Assembly (NCBI GenBank): GCA_038049695.1 | Contig: CP142454.1 | Span: 17,120,501-17,184,500 of the forward strand | Length of the DNA stretch: 64,000 bases | Origin: Cinnamomum chago | Lineage: Eukaryota > Streptophyta > Magnoliopsida > Laurales > Lauraceae | Direction: 5' to 3' | Shown here: in pieces, positions 35,801 to 45,915 of the stretch | How positions within the stretch are numbered: the stretch's first letter is position 1 | How the letters are laid out: every line of letters starts with the position of its first letter | Notes under the pieces: generated by a model | Seen by the model: only the letters and a program-made list of their open reading frames with translations | Databases searched by the model: none | Told to the model about the DNA's origin: nothing | Position numbers and translations under genes: made by a program

Positions 35801-36566
35801 ACTCAAACCTGGGATGTGAAGGTAAGCTCTGATACCAAATGTTATAGACTTAACCAATACGCCAAAAGCCCTAGGACTGATGGAACGCGAAAAATTACAT
35901 CTTATAACTATTTAGGACCATAACACTAGGTTGTGAGCCCAACAACCCCGATCCTTAATCAACAGTAAATCACACAATAGAAAAGGAGAAAATCAAAAAT
36001 TTGTTGACCTATGATCGCAAATCCACCGAATAATGCCTTTAATCCAACAAGAGATACCTCAAACCAAGAAAAGAAGAACATGAAAGTTCATGAAAATTAC
36101 AACTTTATTGAAAAATAACAAGAGTAGGGTTTCACAACCCCTTTACATTGTTTGAAAATATTATAAAGCCCTAAAATCAAATATTACATTTCAGCTACTG
36201 ATTTAATCACTAAACAAATCAAACCTTAATCCTCTTAAGAGTCCTAGTATGCTTAAAATAAGAAGGATATAATTTAAAACAACCAAACAAAGCAATCCCA
36301 ACTTTATGTGAGAAACACGAATAGCCTAGTGGTAAGGGCATCTCACTCTCAGCCAATTGCTAGGGATTGACCCCGGGCACTAGCGGAGCACAGATATGGC
36401 AATATACTGTGGCAAAGGAAGGATACAAGAGCACACTCGGGTGGGGCACTACACTGGGAGTAGTATTGCAGAGCACGTGCAACAACTTGGAGCACCCCAG
36501 GGATGATATCTGGGATCATAGATTAGGCTAGTTTAGGATTAGGATAGTTTACCATTCCTCCCATGT

Positions 36567-36610
<44 letters not shown>

Positions 36611-39600
36611 AACTTCATGTGCATGTTCTGGAGTCTTCCATATTAGAGGATTGTGGGCCCTCTTGCTGTCCTTATGGAGAAATACTCTCGAACTTAACGT
36701 AACAAACTCCTTAAATATAGTCCCAATTACAAGGAAGGAAACACCCTTAAACAATCAGAGGAAAGAAAATGGTGTGCACATGCACTAAGGCATGAAATAC
36801 CTGTCATCAACTATCAGACCACACAAAGCAAACACACAAGGGAGAAGTCACACAAGGGTTTTACATGGTTCGATGATATGCCTACGTCCATGATCAAGGA
36901 AAACTCTTGCTCTCTTTATCGTTTAGCTCATTCCCGAGTATACTCTTGGGTCTAGGGTTACAATTTACAACATATATATAACTTTCTTGGCCGCAGTTCA
37001 CTTCATGTTAGTGATTGTTGTTTGCCAAGGGTGTTCGAGCCTAAGAGGGAATGCAGTTTTTTGTATACCTGTGGTGTACCATATCAGGACTTATCCAAAT
37101 GTAATCTCTATATGAGTATCATTATTATCCTAGCTAAATAGATTGGTATCCTTTGGGGATTCAATAGAAATCCTTCCCTAGATGATTGGATAGGAATCCT
37201 TCCAATTTCCAAATTTTATACTCTCATTAATATAAAGGCCTTTGGCTAGAGATGCAAATGGGTTGAATCCAGGATGGAACCATGGTGGATCTGGACAGTA
37301 TCTGGTTCTGATATGGAACCTATTTTTTGTATCCATTTCCAGCTTCAACTTAAAAGAATGGATCCGGGTCCGGATCTAGATCCGAAATAATATATATATA
37401 TTGCATTAGTATAATTGGATAAAAGAGCTTAAAGGTAAAGCTTTTAGATATACAAGTAGAACTAGAAATACTAGATGATCAAAGTTAAGTAGACACTCAA
37501 CTATGAATATAATTGAAGCAATGTAGGCCCTTGAAACCTATATAAAATTTTATATGTGAATGTAGTTATCAAGTATCTGGAAACTCGGGTTGGAACATAC
37601 TAGGATCTAGTTCTGGATCTGAATGTTCCGGATCCTATATGTATGGATCTAGACCTGGATCCGAATTCTCCTGGATCCAAAACTAAGTTCTAGACCGTCT
37701 TTACCTGGAACCAAGAGTCGAACACTCGGCTAATTGGATACCTATTTGCAACCCAACCTTTAGTATGTCATATCAAAATATATTCTTTTTTTTATTATTA
37801 TTAATGCCAAGATGTATATAAAGAAAAAGGTATCAAAATATATTCAATTCAACATTTCTCAAAGATTTTGTCACTGTGGTCGCGTTCATCATTGTCATTC
37901 CAAACCTTCTGGTTTTATAGAAACAAGGAAACCGTTTGTGAATCTAAGAACTAACGTTGGTTTTAAGAAAAAATGGAAATAGTTTGCGATTCTAAGAACT
38001 AATGTTGGTTTTCTATAATTTTAAGAAGCAAGGTTTGCTCGTGAGGCATAAGCACCCTGAGTTTGAGGCTAACACTTCACACCTTGGGCAATGAGAACAA
38101 TTTTCCTCACCCATTTCAAAGCATTTACATATACAGCTTCTTTTTTAATCCTAATGATTACAATCAACTTAAATTAAGCCTAATAAATTCCCTAATGTAT
38201 ATCTTCAGATGATACTCAATCTCAAAGATATTACTAAGTTGAGTGCTCTCATGACTTAATGTCTCGGGGGAATTAATATAGTGATCCTCAGTATCGGATA
38301 AATGGGCAGTCTCCTTTCCACATTTGATGCTTTGTGCAAACTAGGTGACTATGGATCTGCCACCTACACTGGTCAACATTTTGATCTGCCCATCACCTCT
38401 GTCCACACCTCATTGTGCATAAAAATTGCATTGACCACTTGTTTTGGATCTATTAATGGTTCTGATCTGAAATTTAATCTCGTGCTTCTAAATCTGCTCT
38501 TCTATACTTGGGATCTGATCAGCTATCTTTATCGCTGCTGTAGTCTTCCCCACATAAAACAGCTGATCATCTGCAGTCATTCACATGTCAGCCAACCACC
38601 TGCATTCCTTTTTTTTCTTGAAATTCACATGCATATGTTGAATTTGCATTGGTTTAACAGATATGCGTTCAGCTGATTTTCAAATTCACATCCTAAGTTC
38701 GAGAGTGTTAGGATTATAGTAATATCAATAGTAATTAGAATAACAGTATTGTAGTAAAACCAGATAAATATCTTGGTAGATTAGATAGGACCTGGTTAAC
38801 CCTTTGTAATCTTTGATTTTCATTATTCTACTCCTATGTAATTGTTCTTTTTAATGGAAAAACACAAGAGTTTAGTGTTCTTTGAAACTCGAAATTTGAG
38901 GCTTACTGATTTCAGGATAGCGCAAATGGGAAGAATGAAGAATGCAGCTTGCCTTCAAGCTCTGACCGTGACAGTTGGGGAAGTACTTCTCTTGGGGTGA
39001 CAGATGGCAAGTCATCCTCCGAGAGCACGGGGAATTCCAACAATGGGAATCAGGTCCCTTTTCTTCTTGTCAAATCTTTGGTCCAAAGTAGCTAGAATAT
39101 CTGTATCTGAATTTTGAAAAGCCAGCAAATGGAAATTGTCATAAAAGGGCAAATGGGGTTACTGCTCCTTGTAAAAACTACCTGAACAAAGCATTCTTTA
39201 ACTTCAAGTTCTTGGATTTATGAAAGATGTGAATGCATTTTTCAAGGATGCATGTTTTCATTAATTAAGAACATTCTCTCACTTCCCACACTGCCCTTCT
39301 TTTCTCTGTAGACAGCTCAGTTGCAAGTTGGCTCGTGGAAAATGGGAAGTGTGGGAAGTCAGAGAAATTTTCAGTTCCTATGATCTTTTCTATTTTTGAT
39401 GTCTGGTTTTGTTATCTTTGAAATTTCTGGTTTCTTTTATAAATGAATCATCCTTTCCAAAAACAAAAATATATTGAGGATAATGATCATTTATAGAAAT
39501 AAAGTCACAAAAACTTGAACTGTCCATTTTGTCAGCCCCAAATAAATTTGATTGTATAAGTTTTGACGCTATACTTTCTAATCAGAGCGTCTATTTCATC

Positions 39601-40029
39601 CCATCTCTTGGTTGAAGGCTGCTAAACAAACGTTGAATATGGGTGTGTAAATCATCTGATTAGTATGGTTTTCATGTGGTTGCTTGAGAAAGTAAGACTA
39701 AATATTATGGTCAGCTCCAGATCAGTTGATTGGGTTCTCCTTCTCTATCCAAATGCAACTCAGTAACACTATCCTGTTCATGATTGGATTGTCCATTGTG
39801 TATTCCCTAATGAAAACATTTTTTTTTTTTGGGACTGCAGAGAACTCTCAAAGCACTCACAACACCTCTAAGGCGGATAAAGTACAGACGGAAAGACCCG
39901 TTGAAGGAAAATAAGCAAGTCACATCCATCCCCAAGAAGCGAAGGACTGAAAAACTTGGGTCGTTAGGTCAGCGGCTCCGTTGCTGCATCCCAAGAAGAA
40001 CGAAGCATAAGAGGCATTTATCGTCCTAA
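26653..40029 (+). CDS. alpha/beta-hydrolase (plant BAAT/serine aminopeptidase S33-like family)
   Basis: Predicted serine hydrolase of unknown substrate; resembles a plant family annotated only as alpha/beta-hydrolases superfamily. Coding exons: 26653-26693, 27430-27511, 27628-27731, 28031-28157, 28243-28337, 28986-29109, 32464-32544, 32816-32914, 33289-33474, 33726-33813, 33896-33936, 34037-34111, 38916-39053, 39841-40029. They sum to 1470 nt, 489 aa, in phase throughout. It opens MIDQFINFVIRPPR, typical of the family. Catalytic features: oxyanion-region YCHGN (71-75), nucleophile S144 in GRSMG, probable acid D235 (GHATED) and H263 (GDHN). The C-terminal 190 residues are Ser-rich then basic (KRRRT-type, RRTKHKRHLSS) and may be a nuclear or membrane-binding tail. 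The second intron uses a GC donor (GAG|GCAAGT). Introns 6 and 12 are 3.4 and 4.8 kb through insertions. Confidence 0.93.
27160..27265 (-). mobile_element. possible SINE head in hydrolase intron 1
   Basis: On the minus strand, GTAGCCCAATGGCAGGCATC resembles a tRNA-type A box and GGGATCAATCCC a B box, about 35 bp apart, as in the SINE at 36311. The tail and target duplications are not clear, so this is a truncated or old copy if real. Confidence 0.4.
28500..28850 (-). mobile_element. old copia-type LTR edge in hydrolase intron 5
   Basis: The sequence ends in TCTCAACACTCCCTGTCAAG, which read on the minus strand is a purine-rich tract next to an LTR-like A/T-rich block. This resembles the 3' end of a copia element. 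Family-level call only; heavily decayed fossil with no clear partner end. Confidence 0.4.
29015..29275 (+). repeat. tandem copies of hydrolase exon 6 sequence running into intron 6
   Basis: The second half of exon 6 (29015-29109) is followed by a second copy (about 29130-29222; frame reads NLIDLMVELVDVYKI against NLTDLMIELVDVYRI in the real exon) and a third, shorter copy (about 29224-29270; VVGIVMGSAFSNL). The extra copies lack the GRSMG part and matching splice sites. They look like decayed exon duplications rather than alternative exons, though copy 2 still has an open frame. Confidence 0.8.
29280..29592 (+). mobile_element. MITE-like remnant of the GGGCCTGTTTG family
   Basis: Its right end CATGCAAACAAAGAGGCCCT resembles the terminal repeat of the complete MITE at 31065-31255, and an internal stretch (GAGGTGAGGGGTGACGGATA) resembles one near 61950. 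The left end is unclear. Confidence 0.4.
29839..29892 (+). repeat. compound microsatellite (CT)n(TA)n
   Basis: About 16 CT units followed by about 11 TA units in hydrolase intron 6. Likely length-variable. Confidence 0.9.
30170..31560 (-). mobile_element. old copia fossil, reverse transcriptase/RNase H end, in hydrolase intron 6
   Basis: Minus-strand sequence keeps copia signatures in order from 31560 down: RT fragments (KASYGLQQS, then VDD region near 31300), then RNase H (ending HERIKHIKVDCHFIQ near 30350), then a purine tract next to the likely 3' LTR near 30175. It carries many breaks and is much older than the copia at 17669. A MITE (31065-31255) is inserted in it. Confidence 0.8.
31065..31255. 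mobile_element. 191-bp foldback MITE inserted in the copia fossil
   Basis: Near-palindromic: AGGCCCTGTTTGTTTACATT at one end, and at the other the reverse complement of GGGCCTGTTTGTTTGCATT; the arms continue to pair through AATTCACCTTTAATCTTCAT-like sequence to the middle. Flanked by AACATTTTT (31056-31064) and AAGATTTTT (31256-31264), a 9-bp duplication with one mismatch. Non-autonomous; superfamily uncertain (Mutator- or hAT-like by duplication length). Confidence 0.75.
34136..35405 (-). mobile_element. solo LTR, 1260 bp, with 5-bp target duplication
   Basis: The LTR spans 34141-35400 (TGTTAGAAAA...TTTCCAACA) between direct copies of GTTTG (34136-34140 and 35401-35405). A minus-strand TATA stretch (CTATAAATATGTGC, near 34420) gives its orientation. 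No internal coding region or second LTR is present, so it is a solo LTR, probably copia by its TGTTGGAAATTTATAC start on the minus strand. It lies in hydrolase intron 12. Confidence 0.85.
35522..35925 (-). mobile_element. TRIM (terminal-repeat retrotransposon in miniature), 404 bp
   Basis: Terminal direct repeats of 85-86 bp (35522-35606 and 35840-35925, TGTTATGGAC and TGTTATAGAC starts) flank about 233 bp with no coding capacity. Plus-strand GCTCTGATACCA (35826-35837) is the tRNA-Met primer site read on the minus strand, two bases from the right repeat. A 5-bp duplication CTAGG (35517-35521, 35926-35930) closes the unit. It is non-autonomous by design; the two repeats differ at roughly one site in eight to ten, so it is old. 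Confidence 0.9.
36311..36608 (+). mobile_element. tRNA-derived SINE with poly-A tail, 298 bp
   Basis: Starts with tRNA-type internal promoter boxes: A box TAGCCTAGTGG near 36325 and B box GGGATTGACCCC near 36365. It ends in a 39-base A run (36570-36608). A 13-bp target duplication, CCAACTTTATGTG (36298-36310) and CCAACTTCATGTG (36609-36621), has one mismatch. Inserted in hydrolase intron 12, same strand as the gene. Confidence 0.9.
37246..37756. mobile_element. non-autonomous hAT-like element with GGATCC-rich interior
   Basis: Ends CTAGAGATGCAAATGGG and, inverted, GGTTGCAAATAGG pair imperfectly. Flanks CCTTTGG (37239-37245) and CCTTTAG (37757-37763) look like an imperfect 7-8 bp duplication. 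The interior repeats GGATCCGG and GGATCTAGA motifs many times. No coding frame. Confidence 0.55.
38704..38885 (+). mobile_element. LTR-like remnant in hydrolase intron 12
   Basis: Begins TGTTAGGATTATAGTAATATC, a phrase also found near 1125. No matching end or target duplication is visible. Fossil; low confidence. Confidence 0.3.
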
Positions 40030-40537
40030 AAGTGGTTGTATCATACAAATTTCTGTCACTGTAATTGTCCATTTTGGTCCCTTTTTTTTTTTTTTTTTGG
40101 TTTCCTGTGTTCTCTCTACCCATCCTAGCATATGTGCTCTTCAATCACTGCACATATGAGGAGCAGTGAATGGGTTCTGAGTAATGAATGGGTTTATTTC
40201 ATGTGTAATGAAATGGGTTCTGAGCAAGCTCCCCAACTTTCACAAGATGTGTTTTTGAGTAATGGTAGAGTTTCCATGTATAAGTTTCATGGTATGGGTT
40301 CTGAGTAAGCTCCCCATTTTTATTTTTTATTTTTAATCTTTTCTGTGCATCTGGAATCCATGTCAGGATCTGAAGCTTTGATTTTATGGCTCACCTTTGT
40401 CCAAAAAATAGTGGTATTATTTAAAAAGCAATTTTCATTTTTTCACTGATATCCTGATATTTTGAGAATATCCAAACATTTAAATGTAAATATATATTGT
40501 GACAATATCACAATAATGGAAAACTCTCCAAGAGGGA
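40030..40537 (+). other. 3' UTR and downstream of the hydrolase gene
   Basis: Holds a T run (40083-40098) and two to three copies of ATGGGTTCTGAGTAA-like phrases with AAGCTCCCCA (40170-40315), a small local duplication. No gene. Confidence 0.5.
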
Positions 40538-40745
40538 TTTTTTTTTTTCTTTTTGGTTTGTTTTTGTTGATGTCGAAGGTAAGGGCTGCACTAATCCCTC
40601 AGGGCGCAAAGGGAAGCCGGGTAAACTCCCCTTAGCCCCGTGTGGTAGTGCAATTTCGGACCAACAACCTCCGGATGCAAACCGTGGTCCTAAGCCAATT
40701 GAGTTATCCCTTGTAGGTACTTTGCAAGTGACATTGGTGAAGACT
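40538..40745 (-). mobile_element. SINE-like element, minus strand
   Basis: Read on the minus strand it starts near 40745 with GGATAACTCAATTGGCTTAGG, an A-box-like tRNA stretch, then GGTTGTTGGTCCGAAATTGC as a possible B box, and ends in an A run (plus-strand T run at 40538-40549). Target duplications are not evident. Confidence 0.5.
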
Positions 40746-42092
40746 CCATTTTTCTGAGCACGTGGACCTCCTATTATTATTCCAATCCCCTCTCTTACTA
40801 CCCTCGACCTCTCGAATTGGCGGCAGCCCAAATGTAACTAAAGTGATCTCACTTGAATATTGATGACCAAGTCATTTGGACGGGTCCATTTCAAACTTTA
40901 TGCGTTCTGATCAGGATTCTCAAGTGCAGAGCCCATAGTTTGGGCTGAAAAGCATCCAGATGTTCTGTAGGGCTGATTTACTATTTCTCTTTTCTCGTGA
41001 GTGCATTGATTCCATTAATATGGCATCACTATTGGATTTATAGGGCTGGCCCTCCCTCTAGTACATTTGCATTCTTTTCTGCCACATCAACATGGACATT
41101 TCAGATCTTATTAATCCCCAAGCAAAATAAAGTTACTATTTACTAACCTCTTCGTAGGGGCCACGTTGCATAGTTCCAATACTCACTGCCAAACTTGCAC
41201 GCCAAAATACAAAATATAAACAGTTCTACTAGATCTAAGGGAGTTAAATGAATGATCTAGCAGTGCAATGGTAACCGATAGCCTTCTCTTGGGCCAAAGT
41301 GCTTGGAAGGGTTTTTTTTTTTTTTTTCTCTTTTTTCTTTTTTTGGAAGATTGTTTGGAAATTGCAATATGTTTAGACAGAGGCAGTTAATCTGTGGGTA
41401 CTTTTGGTTATGAACTCTTTGATGGTTATTATTCTAGAGCATCCATTTGCTCTATGAACAAGCCAAATGTTCACTTGAGAGCACACCACATTTGCAGTCC
41501 AGATCTATGGGCCACTCCTTTAATCAGCGTACCTCATCAACTTGACATCGGTCCCATTTTGACACTCATTTAACATTTTTTTTCCCCACACAGGAGAATC
41601 TAACACACACACTCTCACTCACAAACCCATGGCACAATCAACTGATCCACGGCTTTGGACGACAGTCGACATTAGTCACAGTTAGGTTATACATTATAAA
41701 GAATATAATTTTTTTTAAAAAGTATAGTTAATCTACTGTTGACTTCGAGAAATAGAACCAATGGTTAGACAAAGTTAATGGGGCGTTATATTTTCTTGCC
41801 CTACCTAATCCTCACCCATCACGAGACATTTCCTTTCCCCTGCTTCAATCAACAGCCATGGTATCTAGGTTGGCCGCAAGAGTAGAACCACAGATGAACA
41901 TTATGGTCCACACTGAGGGGAAAATTTCCCTCACCTATAGCACCTGTGAGGTTTCTCTCCTTTCTCACGTGAATTCTCTCAAGACACCCACCGCTTCATT
42001 CATTTCCTTCACGTTTGCATGTTATCCACCACCCCCTTCTTGTTTTATATCCACCCCAACTTAACTCCATCTCTCCACACCTACTCACACCC
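40746..42092 (+). other. intergenic region and promoter of the DUF3741-type gene
   Basis: No coding gene is supported. It has a T run (41311-41325) and, just before the start codon, a pyrimidine-rich leader (42030-42092) with a TATA-like TTTTATATCC near 42043. Confidence 0.45.
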
Positions 42093-42887
42093 ATGAAAGA
42101 CCTCTCCTTCTTCCTCCTCAAGAACTCTCTAACATCCAAGATGAAGAAAGGCCTCAGGAACTTCTGCAATGGCGTCGGTTCGACGTCCACCCTCAACCAG
42201 CAGACAGCAGACCGCGACATGTCCTGCTTGGTCACCCCATCATCTCTCATCAGCTCCTACATTGAGGACAGCAGCATGGAGGGGAGCCCCCCTACCCTTG
42301 AAGAGATGATCTTAAAGCTCGATTTAGAGGAGGCGGCCATGAGGAAGGCGAGGCTCAACGATGACCCCGGAGAATCCTGGAGGAGGATGTCTTGTGTGAA
42401 CAACTCTGATATCCTAAGGTCTGCGAGGAATGCATTGAACCAGTACCCACGGTTTTCGCTCGATGGGAGAGACTCCATGTACAGATCCACTTTCCGAAGC
42501 TTCGCCCCGCGAATGGCTGCCTATGCGAGTGGCTGGAAGTCGGCGAGCTGTGAACCAAACTTGGAGAGGAGTCATGTGTTGCCTTCAACATTAGGAGGGG
42601 AGAGTGTGGTGTGGTGCAAGCCAGGAGTTGTGCCCAAGTTGATGGGCCTGGAGGCTATACCAGTGCCCATCACTAGTAGGCATTGTAATGGGAGGAGATT
42701 GATGAGTTCTAAGATCAGACAAAAGAATCTAAGGAGAGTAGAAAGGAATGAAACGCAGAAAAAGATTCTTGTTATGGGTACGCCCGGTTGTGGGGGAACT
42801 AGGAGGCAGACCATGGGCATTGCCCGCATGGCCGAACCTCCAAAAGTCAATTACTGCACGGCTAAGCCCATCAGACGTCTTCGCTAG
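42093..42887 (+). CDS. DUF3741/VARLMGL-motif plant protein, single exon
   Basis: 264 aa, no intron. I recognise the family motif but not a tested function. The N-terminus is MKDLSFFLLKNSLTSKMKKG with a conserved FCNGxGSTSTLNQ block (about residues 24-36). A Leu/Glu-rich helix follows (PTLEEMILKLDLEEAAMRKA, about 67-86). CKPGVVPKLMGLEAIPVP (about 180-197) is a VARLMGL-like motif of the DUF3741/LONGIFOLIA-related group, proteins linked in Arabidopsis to microtubule-associated or elongation roles. The C-terminus is strongly basic. I start at 42093, not at the upstream in-frame ATG 42015, because homologous proteins of this type begin MKDLS and the extra 26 residues look like UTR. Confidence 0.8.
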   Translation: MKDLSFFLLKNSLTSKMKKGLRNFCNGVGSTSTLNQQTADRDMSCLVTPSSLISSYIEDSSMEGSPPTLEEMILKLDLEEAAMRKARLNDDPGESWRRMSCVNNSDILRSARNALNQYPRFSLDGRDSMYRSTFRSFAPRMAAYASGWKSASCEPNLERSHVLPSTLGGESVVWCKPGVVPKLMGLEAIPVPITSRHCNGRRLMSSKIRQKNLRRVERNETQKKILVMGTPGCGGTRRQTMGIARMAEPPKVNYCTAKPIRRLR

Positions 42888-43048
42888 TTATTTGTTAGTT
42901 ATTTGTACTCTTAAATTTGATTTCTTGGAGTTCTTACTGTCAATTTCTGTTTGCAGTGGCCGCAGGCCTCATATATTTGTTTATTTGATTTTCATGAAAC
43001 ATATATTACTAACTTTGAATAGCTGTTTCTCTGCCCGCTTGGCACTTT

Positions 43049-45649
43049 ACTAGTGTCACGATCCGGGCCCGAATTACAATAACCCCGAGCCGTGAGCCCA
43101 TACTTACTCCCGTAAACTCCAAAGTAACCGAAGTTAAAACGGAATCCACAAGGGATATCATTCTCAATAAACCTGTCAAATACACAAATTTTGCGGAAAT
43201 ATCTATATTTGACAATATCAATTTACGAATTTACATGTATACAAAATAAAGTCCTTATACATGTATTATTTCCATCATAGTTTGTCAATCGGTGCATATC
43301 CCACATCATACAATAACAATTACTTACATTCCAAAAATGAATGTACAAAATGACCTTTCAAAACGTTTCTCAAAATGTTATAGTTCTTTTTCGCACTCGA
43401 ATACTTATATCAAATAGTATTCTGTCCATTCCATTCATTTAATCCTCCTGGAGGAACCGGAGCGGTCTCCTCCGCTGCCGCTGGGGGCGCTGCTGCACCG
43501 GCAAGGGCAACCGGGCTTGTAATGCCATCAATAACACTAGTGAACACGACGGTTCAACAATGTATAAACAGATCTAGTTATAGCACATGTTAATACATAT
43601 ACTGAACTCATTTAATCTATTTAATAACAATTCCAATTCTAACAAGTCCGGATAATTTCTACAATGACAATGTACAAAATGGTCACTACCATAACTTTCA
43701 TTCATTCGTTTCATTTCATTTCATTTACCATCTTCCCTCAAGGAAGGATTCATTTAATTTACCATTTTCCCTCAAAGGAATGATTCATCTTTCAAACGGA
43801 ATGCATCAATCAATACCCATAGATATGATTGGAATATGTGGGACTTACTAGTGTCCGGGCCAGGGACAACTAGCATCACCACGAAGCTCCGGAACACCCC
43901 AAATCCAACTGTTGCAGCAGGATTAATTATTTGTTTCATTTATTAATTCATTGAACTCATTTAAAGTTCTAATACCATAGCTAGGTAGTGCCAAACTCAA
44001 AAGTTAATGCTCTCCAATAAGCAGTTAATTACTGGATTCAATTCAATTTAATAATTCTCTTCGTGACAAGAGAAGGGAATAGTAGTAATTCCAATCTCAC
44101 TAGATTGGAACCCAACAATGTGGTGTACGATATAATGAGAAAACTTACTAATCATTTATGTAACTACTTAACTCTGTCTCAAGTCTGAACAACCATTTGG
44201 GTGTAACATTGGTTTCCAAATGCACGTGTTATTTTCGATGGACATTACAATTATATATTTAACGTGTGCATTGAATAGTCCTCGTAATTATCACCCATGA
44301 AGTTTAGCCTTAAAACTAATTTTTAAGGAGTGCTTATACTTACAAGAAATACTCCAAGCTTATGCAAGAAATACTCCAAGCTTATGCAAAAATTTTCACT
44401 TACTATGAATAATTTGGTCAGGTTCGGTTACCTTGGCGGCTACCAGGCGGTTAGCCGAAACTGCACCGGCGGTAAGCCGAAACCTTGTTGGCAGCTAGCC
44501 GAAATTTGGATGACGGCTAGCCGAACCAAGTTTGGTTAGCTTACGGTCAGCTTTCCAGAAGCCGATTTTCTGACAGGGATTTCTGACTCAAATTCGGTCA
44601 GCCCAACGGTCACCATTCGGCTAACCAAAATTCCAATTTCGGCTAACCGAAATTCGGCGGTTAGCTTTCCAGATACTGATCAAATTGGGTTTTTCTGACG
44701 GTTAACCCTGCGGCTAGCCGAAATTCACCCAGAACGACATTTCTGAGCTTCAGATTTCTGAAGCTAATTTATGTACATTGAATCCATTGAACTCCAAACA
44801 CCTCAATAACACACAAAATCACAAATAGATGTTTATACTTGCCTCTCTTGAAGTTTAGTTAACTCAAAGCCCTTTGCTTAACTTGCTTTTGAGGTGAAAA
44901 CCCCCAATGAAACCCTAATTCCAAGAAAACATGAAATACACAAATCTATGAGCTATTTGTGTTACACACTACTTCTATCTACTCAATAGAACTTGAAAAT
45001 CTTAAGGTAAGACCAACTACTTACTTGTGGCTCCAAACAAAGAGATCTTGAGTTCTCTTTTAAGCTCTATCGCTTCAAAAATGGAGGAATGACTCGAGGA
45101 AAAAGATGAAGATGGAGCTTCCTCACTCGAGGCCACTCAAGCACTCCTAATCTCACTCTTGATGAAGAGGAATGGAAGAGAAAAGGAAGGAGATGAGGAT
45201 GAGTCTAGGGTTGTTGAAGTAAAATGAATGAAGGATCCATTTCATTCTAATATAAAGATACTTCACACTAAAACCCTCACCTATTAATCTTTACTACATT
45301 TTGAGTCAAATGAAACCTCATTTTATCCATTTGTGGTCAAATGGAATCGCGTTTATTATGAAAGTTAACGTACCATTCGAAATACACACGTTGGAATTCA
45401 GAATTTCCGTATTCGACGAAATACCCGAAAACCCGTATTTACGAAAAAGTCTTTAGTCTACCTTGTTTGAGTCTAAACTCATTTTAACCAACTCAATTTC
45501 ATTTCATTATGCTTAATGCATCATCTACGACTAATTTGTCTCTCTTTGGTCATTAACCTTGATTAACTCATTTATTCATGCTTAATTAGCATTAATCTCA
45601 ATTAATTAGCTTTAATTATGATTAGTTTGGGTCGGGGTGTAACAACTAG
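43049..45649. mobile_element. large solo LTR-type unit, 2591 bp, with 5-bp target duplication
   Basis: The unit spans 43054-45644 (TGTCACGATCCGG...GGGGTGTAACA) between copies of ACTAG (43049-43053 and 45645-45649). No reverse transcriptase or integrase sequence is inside, so it is most simply a solo LTR of a large, probably Ty3/gypsy-like element. Between about 44420 and 44730 the phrase GGCTAGCCGAA and near variants recur about ten times. The inserted site lies downstream of the DUF3741-type gene. Confidence 0.8.
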
Positions 45650-45654
45650 TTTAG

Positions 45655-45915
45655 TAAAAGTCAAATAAAGCCTCCATCTTTCAGATAAGGAGTCACATCA
45701 AAAGTATACATTTTCAAAATTTCCTCTTTCTTTAAAAAAAACAATTAAAAAAGTAACATCCTTTCTCAACTATAAAAAAAAAACCCTATTTTTCAATACA
45801 GAAAGTCAAAAAAAATTTCATATCAAGTAACTAAAAATAAAATACCATCATAACCTATTCATACTTTATTCTCTATTGATTTGATGCTTTACTTCATCTT
45901 TATTTTATAGTAAAA
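45655..45915 (-). mobile_element. AT-rich MITE, copy 1 of a local family
   Basis: Its reverse complement aligns with 56516-56760: shared GGTTATGATGGTATTTTATTTTT-type, GACTTTTATTA and AGGCTTTATTTGACTTTTA blocks. It abuts the large solo LTR, which may have landed at its edge. No coding frame. Confidence 0.6.

Noticed and set aside
36311-36400. Possible tRNA gene from A and B boxes
   Set aside because: The boxes head a 298-bp poly-A-tailed unit with target duplications, so it is a SINE; no tRNA cloverleaf is evident.
42015-42092. Upstream in-frame ATG for the DUF3741-type gene (26 extra residues)
   Set aside because: The added stretch is His/Pro/Leu-rich UTR-like sequence; the protein family starts at MKDLS.
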